A stretch of DNA of 64,000 nucleotides from Candidatus Helarchaeota archaeon (GCA_019058315.1 JAHPZH010000004.1:186001-250000), one strand, 5' to 3'; shown: positions 17,546 to 26,147, counted from the first letter of the stretch. Notes: generated by a model from the letters alone, not told the origin. A program made the numbers and translations.

Positions 17546-18004
17546 TTATTTTTCTTTAAGTATAATTATTGCTTTGGCTAAATTTCCTTTAGATTCTATC
17601 AAAGCTTTTTCTGCCTCTTCAAGGGATACTCCTGCTTGGTTAGAGACTAGTTTTATATCTTCTGAAGGTGGTTCATATTCCTGAACCTCGTCAATTTCAA
17701 CCGGTTCTTTGGGAGTCTCTTCCACTACTTGCTCTATCTCTTCCCCTTCTAAAGTTTGTTCTGTCCCTGTTCCCACTATCTGATAAACCTCTCCTTGCTG
17801 TAATAGCATTTTTGTAACATTTTCAGGAGTATTAATTACTATTTTATTATCATTTGTGTAAATTACAACTTTTTCTACATTCTCTATTTCGGTCATATCC
17901 ATGCCTTGTTTACCCATCTTCCGCATCATCTTTTTCATAGATCTTGAACTACTGCCTTCTTTTTGAGCTTTTAACTGTTTTTGTAATTTCTGCCATTTTG
18001 GCAT
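17546..18004 (-). CDS. nac: Nascent polypeptide-associated complex protein (alpha-NAC)
   Basis: A 152-residue archaeal NAC. The NAC domain spans about residues 40-90 (EIENVEKVVIYTNDNKIVIN, VTKMLLQQGEVYQIVG). An acidic linker follows, and a C-terminal UBA domain (about 115-152: DIKLVSNQAGVSLEEAEKAL, then ESKGNLAKAIIIL). The basic N-terminus with KKMMRKMGKQGMDM fits ribosome binding. Archaeal NAC forms homodimers that sit at the ribosome exit tunnel. The gene lies tail to tail with the PUA gene. Confidence 0.95.
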   Translation of the reverse strand: MPKWQKLQKQLKAQKEGSSSRSMKKMMRKMGKQGMDMTEIENVEKVVIYTNDNKIVINTPENVTKMLLQQGEVYQIVGTGTEQTLEGEEIEQVVEETPKEPVEIDEVQEYEPPSEDIKLVSNQAGVSLEEAEKALIESKGNLAKAIIILKEK

Positions 18005-18022
18005 ATTAAATACCTTCAGATT

Positions 18023-18325
18023 TTAAGTGTTCGGAATTGGATAGATATAGAATAACATACAAATAAATACAAAAAATAGACATACCACTACCCACTGCCA
18101 GAAATATCTACTGCAAATCTCTGGATCATCTTTATATTTTTCGACTATTCCAGAAAGTCCGAGAGTAACTATTCCTAAAATTACAAAAGGAAATCCAATT
18201 GCTGAATCTCTTGTATTAAAATTCAATGGACCTACAACCAATAAACCTAACCACGCAAGGAATCCTAAAAAGAACCATACACTTATGTAGAGGAGAATTT
18301 TATGTAAAGAATAATTTTCGGGCAT
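18023..18325 (-). CDS. Small three-helix membrane protein of unknown function
   Basis: About 100 residues with three hydrophobic segments: ILLYISVWFFLGFLAWLGLL, then SAIGFPFVILGIVTLGL, and WQWVVVCLFFVFICMLFYI. I know no family for it. I chose the ATG at 18325 (MPENYSLHK) over an upstream one at 18358 because it places the first membrane helix near the N-terminus. It lies 18 bp upstream of nac on the same strand, so co-transcription is likely. Confidence 0.7.
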   Translation of the reverse strand: MPENYSLHKILLYISVWFFLGFLAWLGLLVVGPLNFNTRDSAIGFPFVILGIVTLGLSGIVEKYKDDPEICSRYFWQWVVVCLFFVFICMLFYIYPIPNT

Positions 18326-18587
18326 AATTTCTTCTTTCCTATTTAAATGAAATTTCAATCACATTGAGTGTAATATACCTATATGTTATAAATTTCTTTT
18401 CTACTATTGCTTTCTTTTACTATATATTTAAAAATTGGTAAATTTTACAAATCAAAAAGATTTTAATTTGCCCGTAATAATAATAAAAATACAATTGTAT
18501 TAATATAATTATATGTTCTGACTACGAATTAGAAGAAATTTTTAATTCTATGAAGTATATATGTTAAAATTAAGGTTGTGAAATAAT

Positions 18588-18968
18588 TTGAGCGATAAAG
18601 GTGGAGGCTTATTACAATTACTCCAAGATTTTTCGAATGATACTGGAATAACGGCGAGTGCTATTGTCTCTCGCGATGGTTTAGTTATGGCTTCAAATTT
18701 ACCGAAAACTGGATTTGAAGAGGACACCGTAGCTGCTAATGCAGCAAGAATTTTGTTTTTAGGAGAATCAACTGGTAAGGAATTACAAAAAGGGGATTTA
18801 AAACAAGTGCTCTTAAAATATGATCAAGGATCAGTTGTGCTAGCAGGTGCTGGACCCTATGCAGCAGTATTAGCTGTTACAACTGAAGAAGAAAGAATAG
18901 AATCTGGTGCAATGTTATTTGCAGTCAATATTCTTGCAAAGAAAGTGAAAAAATTATTAGAAGGATGA
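18588..18968 (+). CDS. Roadblock/LC7-domain protein
   Basis: A 126-residue single-domain roadblock protein: LLQLLQDFSNDTGITASAIV, SRDGLVMASNLPKT, an Ala-rich helix, then LLKYDQGSVVLAGAG and AVLAVTTEEERI, and a C-terminal helix. Roadblock proteins form dimers that serve as platforms for small GTPases, as in MglB or Ragulator. Two small GTPases and one GTPase-like protein are encoded within 15 kb, though not adjacent. The start is TTG; a TATA-like GTATATATG at 18553-18561 lies about 27-35 bp upstream. Confidence 0.92.
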   Translation: MSDKGGGLLQLLQDFSNDTGITASAIVSRDGLVMASNLPKTGFEEDTVAANAARILFLGESTGKELQKGDLKQVLLKYDQGSVVLAGAGPYAAVLAVTTEEERIESGAMLFAVNILAKKVKKLLEG

Positions 18969-19055
18969 ATTAGGATTTATAATATTAGTTAAATTAAATT
19001 TTTCTTTTTTCTAATTACCCTTAAAAATTAGTTAGCTCATTCAAAATTATAAAAG

Positions 19056-19139
19056 ATTTATATATCTTTTTTTAATATTACAACCAGACTCTTTAGAATA
19101 TTCATATCTTTCAGAGCTAAATCTGGAGAATATTCAAAG
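19056..19139 (+). promoter_or_regulatory. Putative alba promoter and leader hairpin
   Basis: A TATA-like ATTTATATAT run lies at 19056-19065, about 140 bp before the alba start, which implies an unusually long leader. Within it, arms at 19091-19103 (CTTTAGAATATTC) and 19128-19139 (GAATATTCAAAG) are inverted repeats with one bulged base. They could form an RNA hairpin or serve as a protein-binding site. The flanking CCAGA and TCTGG (19084-19088, 19122-19126) offer an alternative pairing. Confidence 0.35.
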
Positions 19140-19203
19140 CGATGGTAACACGTGATTAAAGAGAATCTGAAAATTGTAAGCTGGAAAAAGGTGACAAAGA
19201 AAA

Positions 19204-19491
19204 ATGTCAAATGATAAAAAAGATAATTCGATTTTTATTGGACAAAAAGATACAATGAGCTACGTACTAGCTTGTATAACAGCGGTCCAGGCTGGAGCCA
19301 AAGAATTGATTTTAAAAGCTCGAGGTAGAGCTATTAGTAGAGCTGTTGATGTTGCAGAAATCTGTAAAAATAGATTTATGAAAGATCAAGTTCAAATTGA
19401 TAAAATTGATATAGGGACTGAACAAATACAAAGCAAAGACCGCGGAACATTTAGTGTTAGTACAATGGAAATAACTTTAAAATTTAAATAA
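19204..19491 (+). CDS. alba: DNA/RNA-binding chromatin protein Alba
   Basis: A 95-residue Alba protein. It has the family core SIFIGQKDTMSYVLACITAV, AKELILKARGRAISRAVDVA with the nucleic-acid-binding Arg/Lys loop, and EICKNRFM, ending in beta strands (GTFSVSTMEITLKF). Alba binds DNA and RNA as a dimer and acts in chromatin and RNA handling. The lysine often acetylated in Alba corresponds to the N-terminal GQK region. The start is supported by a GGTGA site about 9 bp upstream. Upstream lies a long AT-rich leader with an inverted repeat. Confidence 0.96.
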   Translation: MSNDKKDNSIFIGQKDTMSYVLACITAVQAGAKELILKARGRAISRAVDVAEICKNRFMKDQVQIDKIDIGTEQIQSKDRGTFSVSTMEITLKFK

Positions 19492-19528
19492 TATGTAAGG
19501 CATTATGCCATCCAATTTTTTTTATTTT

Positions 19529-20638
19529 TTAATATGATACATATTTTCTCAATGAACGAATAATTTTAAGTAAATTTCTTATATGTTTATCTTTTTCTTC
19601 AACTTTTTCTTCTAAATTTGTTAGTTCTTGGGTTTTATCTATAAGTTCATCTTGAAATTTAGTGATTTGATCTACTAAATGTTCCATTGCCTCTTTGTCT
19701 CCCTCTAACATCATAAGGCTTTTTTGTCGCTCTTCCTCCGTCTCAATTAATCTGGTTTCTAGTTTTTTAACTTCGGTTTTTAACTCTATTCTTTCTAATT
19801 TGTCCTTCAATTTTGTTTCTTCGTCTATTTTTATTTCCGTTGAAGTTTCTATCGTTTCAGCTGGAATAAATTTTTGTTCTAAAGTTTGTAATTCAATTTC
19901 ACTTAATTTATTCAAACCCTCAGTTAAAATTGCTATAATTTTCATTAGTAAATCAAAGGAATAATCAAGTACAATTTTTTTATATTCTTTGATTGGAGTA
20001 GAACTCTCTTCAAAGATGTATGATACAATCATTCCAGGAATCACAACAAATTTATCCGGTGTTCCTGTATAAAAATTTGCAAAATTTAATTTATCTTCTT
20101 TATATTCAGAATATTTTGCATCAGTTGCATTCTTAGTTGTCTTTGACCAAATTTCTCTTATCATATTAGAAGTTAAATCAAGAGCTTTTTTGAAGGCTTG
20201 GAATACAATAAAAGGTTTTTCTCCTTCTGATTGTTTTTGAATTAAAATAATTCCTACTATATCTGGTGCGATTTTTTTGAATTTTTCTAAGAAATCAGGT
20301 AGGATTTCTAAGAAATTAGGAATAATTATATCAGTAGTTAGATTAGGTAGAATTTTTCGAAAATTTGATGGATTTTCGCTCCTATCTAGTAATAATGAGA
20401 CAATATAATTTGGTGCTGGCCCGACATATTTCGTGGTTTTGAGTCCAGTAAAATAACTTGCAACTTTTAGATTTTTCATTGCTAAACTTCCAAAATTGGG
20501 CTCTAGGCTATTCTGTCTATGAACATTATAAATAGACATTACATCTTTTACATCTAATTTAGAAACTTGTGGATGTTGTGCGACTAAATAAGCACCAATA
20601 TCATCTCGCCATGAAATCAAGGCTATTCCATTTACCAA
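19529..20638 (-). CDS. Longin-like domain protein with C-terminal coiled coil
   Basis: A 369-residue protein. Residues 1 to about 90 (MVNGIALISWRDDIGAYLVA, then IYNVHRQNSLEPNFGSLAMK) and the beta/alpha region to about 230 look like a longin/roadblock-type module, but this is by resemblance only. Residues about 270-365 form a charged coiled coil (KKLETRLIETEEERQKS, EDKHIRNLLKIIRSL), ending with KYVSY. It could be a cytoplasmic coiled-coil adaptor in the GTPase/longin network; no partner is proven. It converges with alba and is divergent from nop10. Confidence 0.6.
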   Translation of the reverse strand: MVNGIALISWRDDIGAYLVAQHPQVSKLDVKDVMSIYNVHRQNSLEPNFGSLAMKNLKVASYFTGLKTTKYVGPAPNYIVSLLLDRSENPSNFRKILPNLTTDIIIPNFLEILPDFLEKFKKIAPDIVGIILIQKQSEGEKPFIVFQAFKKALDLTSNMIREIWSKTTKNATDAKYSEYKEDKLNFANFYTGTPDKFVVIPGMIVSYIFEESSTPIKEYKKIVLDYSFDLLMKIIAILTEGLNKLSEIELQTLEQKFIPAETIETSTEIKIDEETKLKDKLERIELKTEVKKLETRLIETEEERQKSLMMLEGDKEAMEHLVDQITKFQDELIDKTQELTNLEEKVEEKDKHIRNLLKIIRSLRKYVSY

Positions 20639-20796
20639 TTTTAATCCTCAATTTATTTTTCAATATATTTGAATTATTCTTTAAATTTGCATTTTAACAT
20701 TAAACAAATATTAATATTGATTATGATTTAAAATTTAAATTATTTAAGAATTAAATAATTATAATATTTGCTAAAATAGACAAAGGAAACGAATTA

Positions 20797-20982
20797 ATGG
20801 GAAAATTATTAAGAAAATGTACTATTTGCAATAAATACACTATTAATAAATTAATATGTCCCTATTGTGGAGGACAAACTAAAAATTCACACCCTCCAAA
20901 ATTTTCGATACAAGACAAATATGGTAAATATCGTCGTGCGGCTAAAAAACTAGCTGAAAAAAACGATAAAAATATTGAATGA
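20797..20982 (+). CDS. nop10: H/ACA RNP protein Nop10
   Basis: A 61-residue zinc-ribbon protein. It carries the Nop10 signature: LRKCTICNKYTINKLICPYC with the CxxC pairs, then the HPPKFSIQDKYGKYRR motif and a basic C-terminus. Nop10 joins Cbf5, Gar1 and L7Ae in the H/ACA RNP that makes pseudouridine in rRNA. In many archaea it lies near aIF2-alpha; that neighbour is absent here. Confidence 0.95.
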   Translation: MGKLLRKCTICNKYTINKLICPYCGGQTKNSHPPKFSIQDKYGKYRRAAKKLAEKNDKNIE

Positions 20983-21043
20983 AAATTTATAAATCTAAAA
21001 TTAAGCTAAATTGTTTATCTGACTTTTTTTAGGAAGGTTAAAA

Positions 21044-24000
21044 ATGAGTGGAAACGAAAAAGTTGAGGATGTAGCAGAAAAAGCACTTATCGAACTCGGC
21101 TTATCTGAAAAAGAAACTTCTGCTTACTTAAGCATTACCGGCAGAGGACCTGTTAGTATTGGTGAAATCGCTATTCACGGTCAATTAAAAGAAGAAGAAG
21201 CAAAATCTGTAGCAAATAAATTAATAGATTTAGGGTTATTAAAAGTTACACCCGGAACAACACCAAGATATGAAGCTATCCCCCCTTATTCTGCCTTACT
21301 AAAACAACTAACTGAATTTGGAGATTTACTCGAATCTTTAAAAAAATCTGTTCCAAAAGAACTTTCAGATCAATTTGATAAATTTGTAAATTCAGTTGGT
21401 GAATTAACTGGATTACAGGACTTTTTAGAATATGTTAAATTAATTAAGGATGAGGTTCCTGCAGCATTAATTAATCAATTTATTACATTCGAAGATGAAT
21501 TCAAAAAATTTCGTCAATTAGAAGAATTTGCTAATTTTATTAATAGTGTAAAAAATTCTACTTCAAAAACACTATCCGAAAGGTTTCAAGCCATTGAAGA
21601 TGAAATTTTATCGGTTTCAGGTTTGGAAGATTTTAAGAAATTTGCTAAATCATTAAAGGACACAGTTCCCAAAAAATTGTCCGAAGAATTTCAAGGAATA
21701 GAAACTTCTACTGAAAAAGTTGCTGGAACTGAAGAACTTTTAAAATTCATTGCTGAATCCAAGAAGGATATTCCAAAAATGCTTATGGATAGGTTCTCTG
21801 GGATAGAAGATGAATTTAAAAAAATTTCTGGTATTGAGGAATTGAGCGGATTTGCCAAAGCTATGAAGGAAGAATTTCCTCCTAGATTAAAAACTCAATT
21901 TAAAGAAATTGAAGACCAAGTAAAAGGTATTTCAGGAATAAAAGAATTAGCTATATTTGCAAAATCGATAAGAGATGAAGTGCCACCTCGATTAGAATCT
22001 CAATTTAAAAGGATAGAAGAAGAAGTTAGAGGAGTTAGTGGTGTAGATGATTTAGTTCGTTTCGCTTCAGGATTGAAATATGATGTTCCTAAAAAATTGA
22101 TGGATCAATTTTCTGGTTTTGAAGATGAAATAAAAAGTGTAGGGGAATTAGCAACTTTTAGATCCTTTATACAAGAAGTAAAAGAAAATCTTCCAGAATT
22201 AATGTCTGAGGAGTTTGGTAAATTCAAGGAGGAAATTCAAAAAATTCGAGAAAAAATATTTTCCACTAGTCAAGATCAATTTTCTGATTACATGGCAATT
22301 ATGGGTGATATTTTTGGAAAATTTATTGAGACATTCATTAATGATGTAGCTATTGATGAAATTGAGAAATTACGAGTTAAATTTGAAAGAATGGTTCTAG
22401 AAGCTGTCGAAAAAATATTAGACAACATATTAGCACAAGTAATTAAAGCATCAAAAGGGGTCACTGAACAATTTGGAAAGGTAAAAGACTGGTTGGACGA
22501 AAATGTATTAAGAGGTTTCAAAACTACATTATTAGAAGTAGAGGTTGGTGCTGAACAAGTCTCAAAAGCTGTTGAGGACGGTGTAGTAAAACTAGAAGAG
22601 TGGGTTAAAAATGAAGTTATTGATACTCTAAGTAATAATCTAGCTGAAATAGAACAAGGTTCAACTAAAGCTTCAAATGCAGTAGAAGAGGGAATAACAA
22701 AATTAAGAGATTGGTTCTTTAAAGATGTTTTAGAAAATTTGAAAAATACAATGAATGAGATAGAACAAGGCGCATCGAAGGCATCAACAGCTGTTCAGGA
22801 TGGAATTAACAAGATTCGTGATTGGTTAATGAAAGAAGTTACCAATCAATTTCTTAATTCATTGAATGAAGTTGAAACAGGTGCAAAAACCGCCGATCAG
22901 GCGATGAAAGATGGAATGGCTCGAATGAAGGTCTGGTTTGATAAAGAAATTATAGAAGACTTGAAACGGACACTTTCTGAAGTAGATCAAAGTGCTGATT
23001 CCGCTGCATCCATAATTGAAAAAGAATTTGCTGAATTACATAATTGGTTTAATAAAGATATTGTTTCTGGTGTTTCTGAAATCCTAGGAAATGTAGAACA
23101 AGAAGTTGGAAAATCGTCCAAAACTGTAGTTGAAGGATTTTCTGAGTTAAGAAAAAAATTAGAAAAAGATGTTGTAACTACTGCCAAAGATACTATGGCT
23201 AAAGTAGAAGATAAAGTGGGTTCAGCTTCCGAAATGATGACAAGTTCAATAGAAAATATGAGAAAAACTCATTCAGAAAAGGTTGTTGATAGCCTACGTA
23301 AGATGCTTGAAGATGTGGAAAATCGTGTAGGTAAATCCCAAGAAACCATGTATTCGTTATGGGAAAGAGCAAAATCTTTAGTTACGTTTCGCTTCCAAGA
23401 TGTATGGTTCGTATTAGGAAGAGAAGGTGCGAGGGCCCAAATAAATGAGACTTTAGCTAAAGCAAAGGCAAGAGCTCTAATTGTTGCACCAGAGCTTAAA
23501 GATATAGATCCAGTTCCTATATTGAACTTGAAACCCCATGTTGCTATAAGAATTTCTACTCTCATAAATACAGATGATCCAAAGAGTGCAGAAGTTTTAT
23601 CTCAATTATCTTCACGAGAGAATCTAGAATTAAGAAATTATCCCGATAAAAATATCTGGGGTATTGCTAGAGAAAATGAAGAAGTATTTATTGGCGCTGT
23701 TTCTGAATTAGGAGATATTGCAGGTATAGCTTCAGTTGTTGGAGAACATCAAAAAATGTTTGTACCTATTCTTGAAGATGCATGGCTTAAGGGAAAGAAA
23801 GTTGTTATTACCCGTACAGCTCCAAAAATTAGTGTTCCTACCCCTGCTCCTAAACCCGTTGAAGTTGCTCCAAAACTTCAAGTTAAAAAACCTCAAACTC
23901 CCGTAGATTTGAAAATAGGAAGTGTTGGGGAAATTATGAAACCCGTTTATGAAGTCGTTGAAAAGGGTGTTGTTGGTCCTATCCATGATGCATTAGAAAA

Positions 24001-24187
24001 AGCAAAAACTGATATTGCCCTTAAATTTAAATGGAGTGTATGCATTTACGAAATGGGAAACTGGATTCGAAAATTGAAAAAAGAAAATTTAACAGAACAT
24101 TTGGATCCAGATAAAAAAAATCGATTATTAAAGAAATTGGATGATTGGTTGGATAGGCTTAAACAAGTTAAACCTCTAGATTCATAA
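21044..24187 (+). CDS. TrmB-type HTH protein with two long helical repeat arrays
   Basis: A 1047-residue protein. Residues 1 to about 90 are a TrmB-like winged helix (EKALIELGLSEKETSAYLSI, then GLLKVTPGTTPRYEA). Residues about 98-395 are about nine copies of a 35-residue helical unit (consensus with VPxxLxxQFxxIEDE and SGIEEL). Residues about 470-760 are about eight 37-residue units (consensus starting WFxKEV, containing EIEQGxxKA and DGIxKLRD). A globular region about 790-930 resembles the TrmB effector or PLD-like domain (KARALIVAPELKD, then RISTLINTDDPKS). A proline-rich linker and a helical tail follow. Ordinary TrmB proteins have 250-350 residues. A role as a long rod-like DNA- or membrane-associated protein is a guess. 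The start ATG has an AGGAAGG-like site upstream. Confidence 0.8.
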   Translation: MSGNEKVEDVAEKALIELGLSEKETSAYLSITGRGPVSIGEIAIHGQLKEEEAKSVANKLIDLGLLKVTPGTTPRYEAIPPYSALLKQLTEFGDLLESLKKSVPKELSDQFDKFVNSVGELTGLQDFLEYVKLIKDEVPAALINQFITFEDEFKKFRQLEEFANFINSVKNSTSKTLSERFQAIEDEILSVSGLEDFKKFAKSLKDTVPKKLSEEFQGIETSTEKVAGTEELLKFIAESKKDIPKMLMDRFSGIEDEFKKISGIEELSGFAKAMKEEFPPRLKTQFKEIEDQVKGISGIKELAIFAKSIRDEVPPRLESQFKRIEEEVRGVSGVDDLVRFASGLKYDVPKKLMDQFSGFEDEIKSVGELATFRSFIQEVKENLPELMSEEFGKFKEEIQKIREKIFSTSQDQFSDYMAIMGDIFGKFIETFINDVAIDEIEKLRVKFERMVLEAVEKILDNILAQVIKASKGVTEQFGKVKDWLDENVLRGFKTTLLEVEVGAEQVSKAVEDGVVKLEEWVKNEVIDTLSNNLAEIEQGSTKASNAVEEGITKLRDWFFKDVLENLKNTMNEIEQGASKASTAVQDGINKIRDWLMKEVTNQFLNSLNEVETGAKTADQAMKDGMARMKVWFDKEIIEDLKRTLSEVDQSADSAASIIEKEFAELHNWFNKDIVSGVSEILGNVEQEVGKSSKTVVEGFSELRKKLEKDVVTTAKDTMAKVEDKVGSASEMMTSSIENMRKTHSEKVVDSLRKMLEDVENRVGKSQETMYSLWERAKSLVTFRFQDVWFVLGREGARAQINETLAKAKARALIVAPELKDIDPVPILNLKPHVAIRISTLINTDDPKSAEVLSQLSSRENLELRNYPDKNIWGIARENEEVFIGAVSELGDIAGIASVVGEHQKMFVPILEDAWLKGKKVVITRTAPKISVPTPAPKPVEVAPKLQVKKPQTPVDLKIGSVGEIMKPVYEVVEKGVVGPIHDALEKAKTDIALKFKWSVCIYEMGNWIRKLKKENLTEHLDPDKKNRLLKKLDDWLDRLKQVKPLDS

Positions 24188-24197
24188 AAAGTCTAAT

Positions 24198-25037
24198 TTA
24201 GCCTCCAGGGAATATAATTTTTAACGGCACTCCATATTGCCTCATTTTTTTTGATATATATGGGTTTTCTCTTTTAATTCGAAATGCCATGCCACAAGCG
24301 TTATCTTTTTTTGACCTTCTACGTCCTGGACCTGAATATGGAACTATTTCTAAAAATTTATACAACTCATTAGCTAACTCTTTATATTTAGCAGAATCGG
24401 CTCTTAATATACGATAAATTACTTCAGGGTTGTATTTTAATTCCTGAGCCATCTTATTTGCTGTGCGAATTCCCCAATATACTTCAGGCATATCCTTCGA
24501 AATATAATCGCTCCAATACGCTTCAGCCATCGCATCTACTATCTTCTTTACTTTGGGATACTTTGGAGGTTCAACTGAGGATATGTAAGGATATAACGTG
24601 CTTAAATTTCCATCAATGAAAACAAATAATGCATCTTCCTTCATTTCAATAGATGTTTTAAAACCTCGCATTTTATTTCCAATTTTTTCTATAATTTCTC
24701 TAACTTTTTCAATAGAATTTCCAGTTTTTTTATAATTAATCGTGAGAATATTGGATGGGTTGAAAATAGATTTTTTCTCTTGAATGAAACCTAGTTGTCG
24801 TATCATAATCATCTTTGAGGTAAATCTAATAAAACTATATTCATTATCAACTGATATATGAAAAGAAATTAAAATATTATAATCATTATTCGATGATTTC
24901 TCAATATTCAATGTATCTTCTTGTAAGAGAATTTGCTTTATTTCCAAATTATTAGAAAGATCATCAAGATTGTTCAATTCATCTTCTAAAATATTCCAAT
25001 TGTTTTGGACTTTATTATAAAGAATAGAATTAGACAT
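24198..25037 (-). CDS. Protein of unknown function ending in Gly-Gly
   Basis: A 279-residue protein without a recognised family. It has an N-terminal acidic helical part, a central beta-alpha part (NDYNILISFHISVDNEYSFI), a helical region (KKIVDAMAEAYWSDY, YNPEVIYRILRADSAKY), and a basic C-terminal stretch (GPGRRRSKKDN, then NPYISKKMRQYGVPLK) that ends in FPGG. It is divergent from the ubiquitin-like gene, 145 bp away, across a spacer with a direct repeat. The Gly-Gly end may be chance. No membrane segment is visible. Confidence 0.65.
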   Translation of the reverse strand: MSNSILYNKVQNNWNILEDELNNLDDLSNNLEIKQILLQEDTLNIEKSSNNDYNILISFHISVDNEYSFIRFTSKMIMIRQLGFIQEKKSIFNPSNILTINYKKTGNSIEKVREIIEKIGNKMRGFKTSIEMKEDALFVFIDGNLSTLYPYISSVEPPKYPKVKKIVDAMAEAYWSDYISKDMPEVYWGIRTANKMAQELKYNPEVIYRILRADSAKYKELANELYKFLEIVPYSGPGRRRSKKDNACGMAFRIKRENPYISKKMRQYGVPLKIIFPGG

Positions 25038-25080
25038 ATTATCAATCCTTATTTTTTATAAGTGTGCAAAATATTTATAC

Positions 25081-25132
25081 ATTTTCACACAGTAAAAGTG
25101 TAGGAAAATATGCTTATATTTTCTCACAGTAA
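25081..25132. promoter_or_regulatory. Direct repeat between divergent genes, putative operator
   Basis: ATTTTCACACAGTAA at 25081-25095 recurs as ATTTTCTCACAGTAA at 25118-25132, one mismatch in 15 bp, 37 bp apart from start to start. A partly inverted copy (AGTGTAGGAAAATA) lies between them. The spacer separates the unknown 24198-25037 gene from the ubiquitin-like gene, so a shared regulator binding site is plausible. A 3-4 turn spacing (37 bp) would place both copies on nearly the same helix face. Confidence 0.45.
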
Positions 25133-25182
25133 TAATTATAATAGGACAATATTTTGAAATTAAATTTTGAAAGTGATAAAAA

Positions 25183-25437
25183 ATGGTTGAATATAGATTC
25201 AGATTAACCGGTGTACCGCCAGATCAGGCCGTTAAAACCGTAGATATAGATGTTAATCAAAATGTCGCAGAAGCGAAAAAAGCAGTAAGAAAAGCATATA
25301 AACTAAATCCCATTTTAACAATTCAATTCATTCATAAAGGTAAAGTTTTACCTGATAATGTCAGATTTGCAAGCTTGGGGATTTTTCCTAAAAAAGATGT
25401 AATTACAGTAATGGCAACCCAGGCTGGCGGTTTATAA
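25183..25437 (+). CDS. Ubiquitin-like protein with Gly-Gly-Leu end
   Basis: An 84-residue beta-grasp protein close to ubiquitin in length and layout. It has strand 1 YRFRLTGVPP, a strand and helix (VKTVDIDVNQNVAEAKKAVR), then LTIQFIHKGKVLPDNVRFAS, LGIFPKKDVITVMA, and a C-terminal QAGGL. Gly82-Gly83 is followed by one Leu, as in ubiquitin precursors that need processing before conjugation. Asgard ubiquitin systems use E1, E2, RING E3 and Rpn11-like proteins. None of E1, E2 or Rpn11 is here, but a RING-like gene and PAN lie about 10 kb away. It could instead be a Urm1/SAMP-like sulfur carrier, although those end at Gly-Gly. Confidence 0.85.
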   Translation: MVEYRFRLTGVPPDQAVKTVDIDVNQNVAEAKKAVRKAYKLNPILTIQFIHKGKVLPDNVRFASLGIFPKKDVITVMATQAGGL

Positions 25438-25568
25438 AACCACTTTTTTTATTTCTTTTTTACTTTTCAACTTTTTTAAGTCTAATTTTATATATTTGAA
25501 ATTGAAATTAATTTATACATTTTATTATTTTTTTGACTTTCCTAAATTAAATTGAGCCGTGTATAGAA

Positions 25569-26147
25569 TTGAAGGAATTTGCAGAACTTCGAGAGCTTAT
25601 AAGTGATAAAATAGATGAATTACGGAATAAAATAAAAGAAATGCAAAATGAATTGAACAGCTATACCAATATATTAATAAAAATTGACTCTATACTCGAA
25701 AAAGAAAGTTTTAAAACAGCAGCTGAAATATATGACGCCGAACCTAAAGAATCAAAAATAGAAACTAAACCTGCGAAATCTAGCGAAGCTATTATTGAAA
25801 AAGAGTTTGAAATCCAATCATCAGAAGAGCAACTTTTAGGAAAAATGATGGTAAAAAAAGATTCAATTATTATTACTCCGACTAATAATATCAAAGTACC
25901 TGAAAATGCTCCTCCTTTTAAAACATTCTTTTTGGGTAGAATATTAAAACAAATGGAAGATGAAGATCAAGAAGCCATTAAAAATGGTAAAATTGATAAA
26001 GATAAAGCAATATCATATGAAATTACTAAATCTAAAGAAAATTTTATAGAAAAGATTACTATAAAAAATTATCGTTCGTATAATAGAAGTATTAAAATAT
26101 TAGATACTATTAGCTGGACTTTTAGAACTATTTTAAAGCCAAAATGA
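25569..26147 (+). CDS. Coiled-coil protein of unknown function
   Basis: A 192-residue protein with an N-terminal coiled coil (about 1-45: LRELISDKIDELRNKIKEMQ), an acidic disordered middle, a short conserved-looking part (about 115-145: PPFKTFFLGRILKQMEDED) and a basic tail. The start is TTG. No family recognised. It follows the ubiquitin-like gene on the same strand by 130 bp; a shared transcript is possible but the spacer is long enough for its own promoter. Confidence 0.6.
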   Translation: MKEFAELRELISDKIDELRNKIKEMQNELNSYTNILIKIDSILEKESFKTAAEIYDAEPKESKIETKPAKSSEAIIEKEFEIQSSEEQLLGKMMVKKDSIIITPTNNIKVPENAPPFKTFFLGRILKQMEDEDQEAIKNGKIDKDKAISYEITKSKENFIEKITIKNYRSYNRSIKILDTISWTFRTILKPK

